From: Vespa crabro
Lineage: Eukaryota > Arthropoda > Insecta > Hymenoptera > Vespidae
Assembly (NCBI RefSeq): GCF_910589235.1
Contig: NW_025813599.1
Location: forward strand, 79,716 to 143,715
Direction: 5' to 3'
DNA: 64,000 nucleotides
Position numbers and translations under genes: made by a program. Position 1 is the first letter of the stretch. Each line of letters begins with the position of its first letter. Shown in pieces: positions 51,001-63,704 of this stretch. The notes under the pieces were generated by a model that saw nothing but the letters and a program-made list of their open reading frames with translations, did not search any database and had not been told where the DNA came from.

Positions 51001-52791
51001 TTTCGGTATATGCGAAGATAAAATCGTGAAATCTTTAATAATACTTGTGCCACAGTTAGAAAAATGTCACAAATCGATTCAGAACATTGCATTTCATAAT
51101 ATCAAACATCTATTTTATATTGGAATCAAAGTTTTTAACATTCTTTCATATCGTATATACGATTTTTCGCTCATATACGCGTATCGTCGAAAAACGAAAA
51201 CTTGAAATCTCGTTCAATTTCAATGATTTTATATTCTATCGATGCAGAATAAAGAATATAACAAGAATATAACGTTTTTACTATGTTTAAATACGCGTTT
51301 CCATATGATAATTGTCGAAAAACGTAATCGACATCCGCGAATTTCGGTATATGCGCAGATAAAATCGTGAAATCTTTAATAATACTTGTGTCACAGTTAG
51401 AAAAATGTTACCAATCGATTCAGAACATTGCATTTCATAAGATCAAACATCTATTTTATATTGGAATCAAAGTTTTTAACATTCTTTCATATCGTATGTA
51501 CGATTTTTCGCTCATATACGCGTATCGTCGAAAAACGAAAACTTGAAATCTCGTTCAATTTCAATGATTTTATATTCTATCGATGCAGAATAAAGAATAT
51601 AACAAGAATATAACGTTTTTACTATGTTTAAATACGCGTTTTCATATGATAATTGTCGAAAAACGTAATCGACATACGCGAATTTCGGTATATGCGAAGA
51701 TAAAATCGTGAAATCTTTAATAATACTTGTGCCACAGTTAGAAAAATGTTACCAATCGATTCAGAACATTGCATTTCATAAGATCAAACATCTATTTTAT
51801 ATTGGAATCAAAGTTTTTAACATTCTTTCATATCGTATATACGATTTTTCGCTCATATACGCGTATCGTCGAAAAACGAAAACTTGAAATTTCGTTCAAT
51901 TTCAATGATTTTATATTCTATCGATGCAGAATAAAGAATATAACAAGAATATAACGTTTTTACTATGTTTAAATACGCGTTTTCATATGATAATTGTCGA
52001 AAAACGTAATCGACATACGCGAATTTCGGTATATGCGAAGATAAAATCGTGAAATCTTTAATAATACTTGTGCCACAGTTAGAAAAATGTTACCAATCGA
52101 TTCAGAACATTGCATTTCATAAGATCAAACATCTATTTTATATTGGAATCAAAGTTTTTAACATTCTTTCATATCGTATATACGATTTTTCGCTCATATA
52201 CGCGTATCGTCGAAAAACGAAAACTTGAAATCTCGTTCAATTTCAATGATTTTATATTCTATCGATGCAGAATAAAGAATATAACAAGAATATAACGTTT
52301 TTACTATGTTTAAATACGCGTTTTCATATGATAATTGTCGAAAAACGTAATCGACATACGCGAATTTCGATATATGCGAAGATAAAATCGTGAAATCTTT
52401 AATAATACTTGTGCCACAGTTAGAAAAATGTTACCAATCGATTCAGAACATTGCATTTCATAAGATTAAACATCTATTTTATATTGGAATCAAAGTTTTT
52501 AACATTCTTTCATATCGTATATACGATTTTTCGCTCATATACGCGTATCGTCGAAAAACGAAAACTTGAAATCTCGTTCAATTTCAATGATTTTATATTC
52601 TATCGATGCAGAATAAAGAATATAACAAGAATATAACGTTTTTACTATGTTTAAATACGCGTTTTCATATGATAATTGTCGAAAAACGTAATCGACATAC
52701 GCGAATTTCGGTATATGCGAAGATAAAATCGTGAAATCTTTAATAATACTTGTGCCACAGTTAGAAAAATGTTACCAATCGATTCAGAACA
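48018..52791. repeat. Fourteen monomers with shuffled markers of blocks A/B
   Basis: CATATGCG in the 48359 monomer; AATCATTAATA near 48987; the 49041 monomer joins TTTCATTGA with ATATATCG, which sit in separate monomers in A and B. The 49723 monomer has ATCGTTGCAG, 50064 has TGACTTTATA, 50405 has ACGACTTTTC. The 51087 monomer is preceded by GTCACAAATC, has ATAATATC, GTTTCCATATG and the rare haplotype C51335/C51356/T51391. Then 51428 has GTATGTACG, 51769 AATTTCGTTC, 52110 TTCGATATA, 52451 AGATTAAAC. Confidence 0.86.
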
Positions 52792-55700
52792 TTGCATTTC
52801 ATAAGATCAAACATCTATTTTATATTGGAATCAAAGTTTTTAACATTCTTTCATATCGTACATACGATTTTTCGCTCATATACGCGTATCGTCGAAAAAC
52901 GAAAACTTGAAATCTCGTTCAATTTCAATGATTTTATATTCTATCGATGCAGAATAAAGAATATAACAAGAATATAACGTTTTTACTATGTTTAAATACG
53001 CGTTTTCATATGATAATTGTCGAAAAACGTAATCGACATACGCGAATTTCGGTATATGCGAAGATAAAATCGTGAAATCTTTAATAATACTTGTGCCACA
53101 GTTAGAAAAATGTTACCAATCGATTCAGAACATTGCATTTCATAATATCAAACATCTATTTTATATTGGAATCAAAGTTTTTAACATTCTTTCATATCGT
53201 ATATACGATTTTTCGCTCATATACGCGTATCGTCGAAAAACGAAAACTTGAAATCTCGTTCAATTTCAATGATTTTATATTCTATCGATGCAGAATAAAG
53301 AATATAACAAGAATATAACGTTTTTACTATGTTTAAATACGCGTTTTCATATGATAATTGTCGAAAAACGTAATCGACATATGCGAATTTCGGTATATGC
53401 GAAGATAAAATCGTGAAATCTTTAATAATACTTGTGCCACAGTTAGAAAAATGTTACCAATCGATTCAGAACATTGCATTTCATAAGATCAAACATCTAT
53501 TTTATATTGGAATCAAAGTTTTTAACATTCTTTCATATCGTATATACGATTTTTCGCTCATATACGCGTATCGTCGAAAAACGAAAACTTGAAATCTCGT
53601 TCAATTTCAATGATTTTATATTCTATCGATGCAGAATAAAGAATATAACAAGAATATAACGTTTTTACTATGTTTAAATACGCGTTTTCATATGATAATT
53701 GTCGAAAAACGTAATCGACATACGCGAATTTCGGTATATGCGAAGATAAAATCGTGAAATCTTTAATAATACTTGTGCCACAGTTAGAAAAATGTTACCA
53801 ATCGATTCAGAACATTGCATTTCATAATATCAAACATCTATTTTATATTGGAATCAAAGTTTTTAACATTCTTTCATATCGTATATACGATTTTTCGCTC
53901 ATATACGCGTATCGTCGAAAAACGAAAACTTGAAATCTCGTTCAATTTCAATGATTTTATATTCTATCGATGCAGAATAAAGAATATAACAAGAATATAA
54001 CGTTTTTACTATGTTTAAATACGCGTTTTCATATGATAATTGTCGAAAAACGTAATCGACATATGCGAATTTCGGTATATGCGAAGATAAAATCGTGAAA
54101 TCTTTAATAATACTTGTGCCACAGTTAGAAAAATGTTACCAATCGATTCAGAACATTGCATTTCATAAGATCAAACATCTATTTTATATTGGAATCAAAG
54201 TTTTTAACATTCTTTCATATCGTATATACGATTTTTCGCTCATATACGCGTATCGTCGAAAAACGAAAACTTGAAATCTCGTTCAATTTCAATGATTTTA
54301 TATTCTATCGATGCAGAATAAAGAATATAACAAGAATATAACGTTTTTACTATGTTTAAATACGCGTTTTCATATGATAATTGTCGAAAAACGTAATCGA
54401 CATACGCGAATTTCGGTATATGCGAAGATAAAATCGTGAAATCTTTAATAATACTTGTGCCACAGTTAGAAAAATGTTACCAATCGATTCAGAACATTGC
54501 ATTTCATAAGATCAAACATCTATTTTATATTGGAATCAAAGTTTTTAACATTCTTTCATATCGTATATACGATTTTTCGCTCATATACGCGTATCGTCGA
54601 AAAACGAAAACTTGAAATCTCGTTCAATTTCAATGATTTTATATTCTATCGATGCAGAATAAAGAATATAACAAGAATATATCGTTTTTACTATGTTTAA
54701 ATACGCGTTTTCATATGATAATTGTCGAAAAACGTAATCGACATACGCGAATTTCGGTATATGCGAAGATAAAATCGTGAAATCTTTAATAATACTTGTG
54801 CCACAGTTAGAAAAATGTTACCAATCGATTCAGAACATTGCATTTCATAAGATCAAACATCTATTTTATATTGGAATCAAAGTTTTTAACATTCTTTCAT
54901 ATCGTATATACGATTTTTCGCTCATATACGCGTATCGTCGAAAAACGAAAACTTGAAATCTCGTTCAATTTCAATGATTTTATATTCTATCGATGCAGAA
55001 TAAAGAATATAACAAGAATATAACGTTTTTACTATGTTTAAATACGCGTTTTCATATGATAATTGTCGAAAAACGTAATCGACATACGCGAATTTCGGTA
55101 TATGCGAAGATAAAATCGTGAAATCTTTAATAATACTTGTGCCACAGTTAGAAAAATGTTACCAATCGATTCAGAACATTGCATTTCATAAGATCAAACA
55201 TCTATTTTATATTGGAATCAAAGTTTTTAACATTCTTTCATATCGTATATACGATTTTTCGCTCATATACGCGTATCGTCGAAAAACGAAAACTTGAAAT
55301 CTCGTTCAATTTCAATGATTTTATATTCTATCGATGCAGAATAAAGAATATAACAAGAATATAACGTTTTTACTATGTTTAAATACGCGTTTTCATATGA
55401 TAATTGTCGAAAAACGTAATCGACATACGCGAATTTCGGTATATGCGAAGATAAAATCGTGAAATCTTTAATAATACTTGTGCCACAGTTAGAAAAATGT
55501 TACCAATCGATTCAGAACATTGCATTTCATAAGATCAAACATCTATTTTATATTGGAATCAAAGTTTTTAACATTCTTTCATATCGTATATACGATTTTT
55601 CGCTCATATACGCGTATCGTCGAAAATTGAAAACTTGAAATCTCGTTCAATTTCAATGATTTTATATTCTATCTTTGCAGAATAAAGAATATAACAAGAA

Positions 55701-58589
55701 TATAACGTTTTTACTATGTTTAAATACGCGTTTTCATATGATAATTGTCGAAAAACGTAATCGACATACGCGAATTTCGGTATATGCGAAGATAAAATCG
55801 TGAAATCTTTAATAATACTTGTGCCACAGTTAGAAAAATGTTACCAATCGATTCAGAACATTGCATTTCATAAGATCAAACATCTATTTTATATTGGAAT
55901 CAAAGTTTTTAACATTCTTTCATATCGTATATACGATTTTTCGCTCATATACGCGTATCGTCGAAAAACGAAAACTTGAAATCTCGTTCAATTTCAATGA
56001 TTTTATATTCTATCGATGCAGAATAAAGAATATAACAAGAATATAACGTTTTTACTATGTTTAAATACGCGTTTTCATATGATAATTGTCGAAAAACGTA
56101 ATCGACATACGCGAATTTCGGTATATGCGAAGATAAAATCGTGAAATCTTTAATAATACTTGTGCCACAGTTAGAAAAATGTTACCAATCGATTCAGAAC
56201 ATTGCATTTCATAAGATCAAACATCTATTTTATATTGGAATCAAAGTTTTTAACATTCTTTCATATCGTATATACGATTTTTCGCTCATATACGCGTATC
56301 GTCGAAAAACGAAAACTTGAAATCTCGTTCAATTTCAATGATTTTATATTCTATCGATGCAGAATAAAGAATATAACAAGAATATAACGTTTTTACTATG
56401 TTTAAATACGCGTTTTCATATGATAATTGTCGAAAAAACGTAATCGACATACGCGAATTTCGGTATATGCGAAGATAAAATCGTGAAATCTTTAATAATA
56501 CTTGTGCCACAGTTAGAAAAATGTTACCAATCGATTCAGAACATTGCATTTCATAAGATCAAACATCTATTTTATATTGGAATCAAAGTTTTTAACATTC
56601 TTTCATATCGTATATACGATTTTTCGCTCATATACGCGTATCGTCGAAAAACGAAAACTTGAAATCTCGTTCAATTTCAATGATTTTATATTCTATCGAT
56701 GCAGAATAAAGAATATAACAAGAATATAACGTTTTCACTATGTTTAAATACGCGTTTTCATATGATAATTGTCGAAAAACGTAATCGACATACGCGAATT
56801 TCGGTATATGCGAAGATAAAATCGTGAAATCTTTAATAATACTTGTGCCACAGTTAGAAAAATGTTACCAATCGATTCAGAACATTGCATTTCATAAGAT
56901 CAAACATCTATTTTATATTGGAATCAAAGTTTTTAACATTCTTTCATATCGTATATACGATTTTTCGCTCATATACGCGTATCGTTGAAAAACGAAAACT
57001 TGAAATCTCGTTCAATTTCAATGATTTTATATTCTATCGATGCAGAATAAAGAATATAACAAGAATATATCGTTTTTACTATGTTTAAATACGCGTTTTC
57101 ATATGATAATTGTCGAAAAACGTAATCGACATACGCGAATTTCGGTATATGCGAAGATAAAATCGTGAAATCTTTAATAATACTTGTGCCACAGTTAGAA
57201 AAATGTTACCAATCGATTCAGAACATTGCATTTCATAAGATCAAACATCTATTTTATATTGGAATCAAAGTTTTTAACATTCTTTCATATCGTATATACG
57301 ATTTTTCGCTCATATACGCGTATCGTCGAAAAACGAAAACTTGAAATCTCGTTCAATTTCAATGATTTTATATTCTATCGATGCAGAATAAAGAATATAA
57401 CAAGAATATAACGTTTTTACTATGTTTAAATACGCGTTTTCATATGATAATTGTCGAAAAACGTAATCGACATACGCGAATTTCGGTATATGCGAAGATA
57501 AAATCGTGAAACCTTTAATAATACTTGTGCCACAGTTAGAAAAATGTTACCAATCGATTCAGAACATTGCATTTCATAAGATCAAACATCTATTTTATAT
57601 TGGAATCAAAGTTTTTAACATTCTTTCATATCGTATATACGATTTTTCGCTCATATACGCGTATCGTCGAAAAACGAAAACTTGAAATCTCGTTCAATTT
57701 CAATGATTTTATATTCTATCGATGCAGAATAAAGAATATAACAAGAATATAACGTTTTTACTATGTTTAAATACGCGTTTTCATATGATAATTGTCGAAA
57801 AACGTAATCGACATACGCGAATTTCGGTATATGCGAAGATAAAATCGTGAAATCTTTAATAATACTTGTGCCACAGTTAGAAAAATGTTACCAATCGATT
57901 CAGAACATTGCATTTCATAAGATCAAACATCTATTTTATATTGGAATCAAAGTTTTTAACATTCTTTCATATCGTATATACGATTTTTCGCTCATATACG
58001 CGTATCGTCGAAAAACGAAAACTTGAAATCTCGTTCAATTTCAATGATTTTATATTCTATCGATGCAGAATAAAGAATATAACAAGAATATAACGTTTTT
58101 ACTATGTTTAAATACGCGTTTTCATATGATAATTGTCGAAAAACGTAATCGACATACGCGAATTTCGGTATATGCGAAGATAAAATCGTGAAATCTTTAA
58201 TAATACTTGTGCCACAGTTAGAAAAATGTTACCAATCGATTCAGAACATTGCATTTCATAAGATCAAACATCTATTTTATATTGGAATCAAAGTTTTTAA
58301 CATTCTTTCATATCGTATATACGATTTTTCGCTCATATACGCGTATCGTCGAAAAACGAAAACTTGAAATCTCGTTCAATTTCAATGATTTTATATTCTA
58401 TCGATGCAGAATAAAGAATATAACAAGAATATAACGTTTTTACTATGTTTAAATACGCGTTTTCATATGATAATTGTCGAAAAACGTAATCGACATACGC
58501 GAATTTCGGTATATGCGAAGATAAAATCGTGAAATCTTTAATAATACTTGTGCCACAGTTAGAAAAATGTTACCAATCGATTCAGAACA
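52792..58589. repeat. 17-monomer stretch headed by GTACATACG / ATAATATC module
   Basis: C52861 and ATAATATC in 53133 with CATATGCG. ATAATATC with CATATGCG recurs two monomers later (53815), a local dimer duplication. ATATATCG occurs in 54497 and 56885. The 55520 monomer has two double substitutions (55627-55628 and 55674-55675). The 56202 monomer has +1 A at 56433-56438; 56544 has GTTTTCACTA; 56885 has CGTTGAAAA; 57226 ends with GAAACCTTTA. The stretch runs to the next module at 58590, 5798 bp on. Confidence 0.86.
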
Positions 58590-59954
58590 TTGCATTTCAT
58601 AAGATCAAACATCTATTTTATATTGGAATCAAAGTTTTTAACATTCTTTCATATCGTACATACGATTTTTCGCTCATATACGCGTATCGTCGAAAAACGA
58701 AAACTTGAAATCTCGTTCAATTTCAATGATTTTATATTCTATCGATGCAGAATAAAGAATATAACAAGAATATAACGTTTTTACTATGTTTAAATACGCG
58801 TTTTCATATGATAATTGTCGAAAAACGTAATCGACATACGCGAATTTCGGTATATGCGAAGATAAAATCGTGAAATCTTTAATAATACTTGTGCCACAGT
58901 TAGAAAAATGTTACCAATCGATTCAGAACATTGCATTTCATAATATCAAACATCTATTTTATATTGGAATCAAAGTTTTTAACATTCTTTCATATCGTAT
59001 ATACGATTTTTCGCTCATATACGCGTATCGTCGAAAAACGAAAACTTGAAATCTCGTTCAATTTCAATGATTTTATATTCTATCGATGCAGAATAAAGAA
59101 TATAACAAGAATATAACGTTTTTACTATGTTTAAATACGCGTTTTCATATGATAATTGTCGAAAAACGTAATCGACATACGCGAATTTCGGTATATGCGA
59201 AGATAAAATCGTGAAACCTTTAATAATACTTGTGCCACAGTTAGAAAAATATTACCAATCGATTCAGAACATTGCATTTCATAAGATCAAACATCTATTT
59301 TATATTGGAATCAAAGTTTTTAACATTCTTTCATATCGTATATACGATTTTTCGCTCATATACGCGTATCGTCGAAAAACGAAAACTTGAAATCTCGTTC
59401 AATTTCAATGATTTTATATTCTATCGATGCAGAATAAAGAATATAACAAGAATATAACGTTTTTACTATGTTTAAATACGCGTTTTCATATGATAATTGT
59501 CGAAAAACGTAATCGACATACGCGAATTTCGGTATATGCGAAGATAAAATCGTGAAATCTTTAATAATACTTGTGCCACAGTTAGAAAAATGTTACCAAT
59601 CGATTCAGAACATTGCATTTCATAAGATCAAACATCTATTTTATATTGGAATCAAAGTTTTTAACATTCTTTCATATCGTATATACGATTTTTCGCTCAT
59701 ATACGCGTATCGTCGAAAAACGAAAACTTGAAATCTCGTTCAATTTCAATGATTTTATATTCTATCGATGCAGAATAAAGAATATAACAAGAATATAACG
59801 TTTTTACTATGTTTAAATACGCGTTTTCATATGATAATTGTCGAAAAAACGTAATCGACATACGCGAATTTCGGTATATGCGAAGATAAAATCGTGAAAT
59901 CTTTAATAATACTTGTGCCACAGTTAGAAAAATGTTACCAATCGATTCAGAACA
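58590..59954. repeat. Four monomers headed by the fifth GTACATACG / ATAATATC module
   Basis: C58659 and ATAATATC in 58931. This copy lacks the CATATGCG that follows the module elsewhere, and instead has GAAACCTTTA (C59217), found exactly 1705 bp (five monomers) after C57512. The 59272 monomer is preceded by AAATATTACC, and 59613 has +1 A at 59844-59849. Confidence 0.86.
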
Positions 59955-61999
59955 TTGCATTTCATAAGATCAAACATCTATTTTATATTGGAATCAAAGT
60001 TTTTAACATTCTTTCATATCGTATATACGATTTTTCGCTCATATACGCGTATCGTCGAAAAACGAAAACTTGAAATCTCGTTCAATTTCAATGATTTTAT
60101 ATTCTATCGATGCAGAATAAAGAATATAACAAGAATATAACGTTTTTACTATGTTTAAATACGCGTTTTCATATGATAATTGTCGAAAAACGTAATCGAC
60201 ATATGCGAATTTCGGTATATGCGAAGATAAAATCGTGAAATCTTTAATAATACTTGTGCCACAGTTAGAAAAATGTTACCAATCGATTCAGAACATTGCA
60301 TTTCATAAGATCAAACATCTATTTTATATTGGAATCAAAGTTTTTAACATTCTTTCATATCGTATGTACGATTTTTCGCTCATATACGCGTATCGTCGAA
60401 AAACGAAAACTTGAAATCTCGTTCAATTTCAATGATTTTATATTCTATCGATGCAGAATAAAGAATATAACAAGAATATAACGTTTTTACTATGTTTAAA
60501 TACGCGTTTTCATATGATAATTGTCGAAAAACGTAATCGACATACGCGAATTTCGGTATATGCGAAGATAAAATCGTGAAATCTTTAATAATACTTGTGC
60601 CACAGTTAGAAAAATGTTACCAATCGATTCAGAACATTGCATTTCATAAGATCAAACATCTATTTTATATTGGAATCAAAGTTTTTAACATTCTTTCATA
60701 TCGTATATACGATTTTTCGCTCATATACGCGTATCGTCGAAAAACGAAAACTTGAAATCTCGTTCAATTTCAATGATTTTATATTCTATCGATGCAGAAT
60801 AAAGAATATAACAAGATTATAACGTTTTTGCTATGTTTAAATACGCGTTTTCATATGATAATTGTCGAAAAACGTAATCGACATACGCGAATTTCGGTAT
60901 ATGCGAAGATAAAATCGTGAAATCTTTAATAATACTTTGCCACAGTTAGAAAAATGTTACCAATCGATTCAGAACATTGCATTTCATAAGATCAAACATC
61001 TATTTTATATTGGAATCAAAGTTTTTAACATTCTTTCATATCGTATATACGATTTTTCGCTCATATACGCGTATCGTCGAAAAACGAAAACTTGAAATCT
61101 CGTTCAATTTCAATGATTTTATATTCTATCGATGCAGAATAAAGAATATAACAAGAATATAACGTTTTTACTATGTTTAAATACGCGTTTTCATATGATA
61201 ATTGTCGAAAAACGTAATCGACATACGCGAATTTCGGTATATGCGAAGATAAAATCGTGAAATCTTTAATAATACTTGTGCCACAGTTAGAAAAATGTTA
61301 CCAATCGATTCAGAACATTGCATTTCATAAGATCAAACATCTATTTTATATTGGAATCAAAGTTTTTAACATTCTTTCATATCGTATATACGATTTTTCG
61401 CTCATATACGCGTATCGTCGAAAAACGAAAACTTGAAATCTCGTTCAATTTCAATGATTTTATATTCTATCGATGCAGAATAAAGAATATAACAAGAATA
61501 TATCGTTTTTACTATGTTTAAATACGCGTTTTCATATGATAATTGTCGAGAAACGTAATCGACATACGCGAATTTTGGTATATGCGAAGATAAAATCGTG
61601 AAATCTTTAATAATACTTGTGCCACAGTTAGAAAAATGTTTCCAATCGATTCAGAACATTGCATTTCATAAGATCAAACATCTATTTTATATTGGAATCA
61701 AAGTTTTTAACATTCTTTCATATCGTATATACGATTTTTCGCTCATATACGCGTATCGTCGAAAAACGAAAACTTGAAATCTCGTTCAATTTCAATGATT
61801 TTATATTCTATCGATGCAGAATAAAGAATATAACAAGAATATAACGTTTTTACTATGTTTAAATACGCGTTTTCATATGATAATTGTCGAAAAACGTAAT
61901 CGACATACGCGAATTTCGGTATATGCGAAGATAAAATCGTGAAATCTTTAATAATACTTGTGCCACAGTTAGAAAAATGTTACCAATCGATTCAGAACA
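59955..61999. repeat. Six-monomer duplication, copy 1
   Basis: T60204 (CATATGCG) and G60366 (GTATGTACG) recur 2045 bp later. The 60637 monomer has AAGATTATAAC, G60830 (TTTTTGCTATG) and a -1 at about 60936 (ATACTTTGCC), which accounts for the offset being 1 bp short of 6 x 341. The 61318 monomer has ATATATCG, GTCGAGAAACG and ATTTTGG, and is followed by ATGTTTCCAATC. Confidence 0.85.
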
Positions 62000-63704
62000 T
62001 TGCATTTCATAAGATCAAACATCTATTTTATATTGGAATCAAAGTTTTTAACATTCTTTCATATCGTATATACGATTTTTCGCTCATATACGCGTATCGT
62101 CGAAAAACGAAAACTTGAAATCTCGTTCAATTTCAATGATTTTATATTCTATCGATGCAGAATAAAGAATATAACAAGAATATAACGTTTTTACTATGTT
62201 TAAATACGCGTTTTCATATGATAATTGTCGAAAAACGTAATCGACATATGCGAATTTCGGTATATGCGAAGATAAAATCGTGAAATCTTTAATAATACTT
62301 GTGCCACAGTTAGAAAAATGTTACCAATCGATTCAGAACATTGCATTTCATAAGATCAAACATCTATTTTATATTGGAATCAAAGTTTTTAACATTCTTT
62401 CATATCGTATGTACGATTTTTCGCTCATATACGCGTATCGTCGAAAAACGAAAACTTGAAATCTCGTTCAATTTCAATGATTTTATATTCTATCGATGCA
62501 GAATAAAGAATATAACAAGAATATAACGTTTTTACTATGTTTAAATACGCGTTTTCATATGATAATTGTCGAAAAACGTAATCGACATACGCGAATTTCG
62601 GTATATGCGAAGATAAAATCGTGAAATCTTTAATAATACTTGTGCCACAGTTAGAAAAATGTTACCAATCGATTCAGAACATTGCATTTCATAAGATCAA
62701 ACATCTATTTTATATTGGAATCAAAGTTTTTAACATTCTTTCATATCGTATATACGATTTTTCGCTCATATACGCGTATCGTCGAAAAACGAAAACTTGA
62801 AATCTCGTTCAATTTCAATGATTTTATATTCTATCGATGCAGAATAAAGAATATAACAAGAATATAACGTTTTTACTATGTTTAAATACGCGTTTTCATA
62901 TGATAATTGTCGAAAAACGTAATCGACATACGCGAATTTCGGTATATGCGAAGATAAAATCGTGAAATCTTTAATAATACTTGTGCCACAGTTAGAAAAA
63001 TGTTACCAATCGATTCAGAACATTGCATTTCATAAGATCAAACATCTATTTTATATTGGAATCAAAGTTTTTAACATTCTTTCATATCGTATATACGATT
63101 TTTTCGCTCATATACGCGTATCGTCGAAAAACGAAAACTTGAAATCTCGTTCAATTTCAATGATTTTATATTCTATCGATGCAGAATAAAGAATATAACA
63201 AGAATATAACGTTTTTGCTATGTTTAAATACGCGTTTTCATATGATAATTGTCGAAAAACGTAATCGACATACGCGAATTTCGGTATATGCGAAGATAAA
63301 ATCGTGAAATCTTTAATAATACTTGTGCCACAGTTAGAAAAATGTTACCAATCGATTCAGAACATTGCATTTCATAAGATCAAACATCTATTTTATATTG
63401 GAATCAAAGTTTTAACATTCTTTCATATCGTATATACGATTTTTTCGCTCATATACGCGTATCGTCGAAAACGAAAACTTGAAATCTCGTTCAATTTCAA
63501 TGATTTTATATTCTATCGATGCAGAATAAAGAATATAACAAGAATATAACGTTTTTACTATGTTTAAATACGCGTTTTCATATGATAATTGTCGAAAAAC
63601 GTAATCGACATACGCGAATTTCGGTATATGCGAAGATAAAATCGTGAAATCTTTAATAATACTTGTGCCACAGTTAGAAAAATGTTACCAATCGATTCAG
63701 AACA
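62000..63704. repeat. Six-monomer duplication, copy 2 (five monomers up to the last start)
   Basis: T62249 and G62411 are in register with copy 1. The 63023 monomer has G63217 (TTTTTGCTATG), one monomer out of register with G60830. Four single-base homopolymer indels lie within 373 bp: +1 T 63099-63104, -1 T 63410-63413, +1 T 63440-63445, -1 A 63468-63471. Confidence 0.82.
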
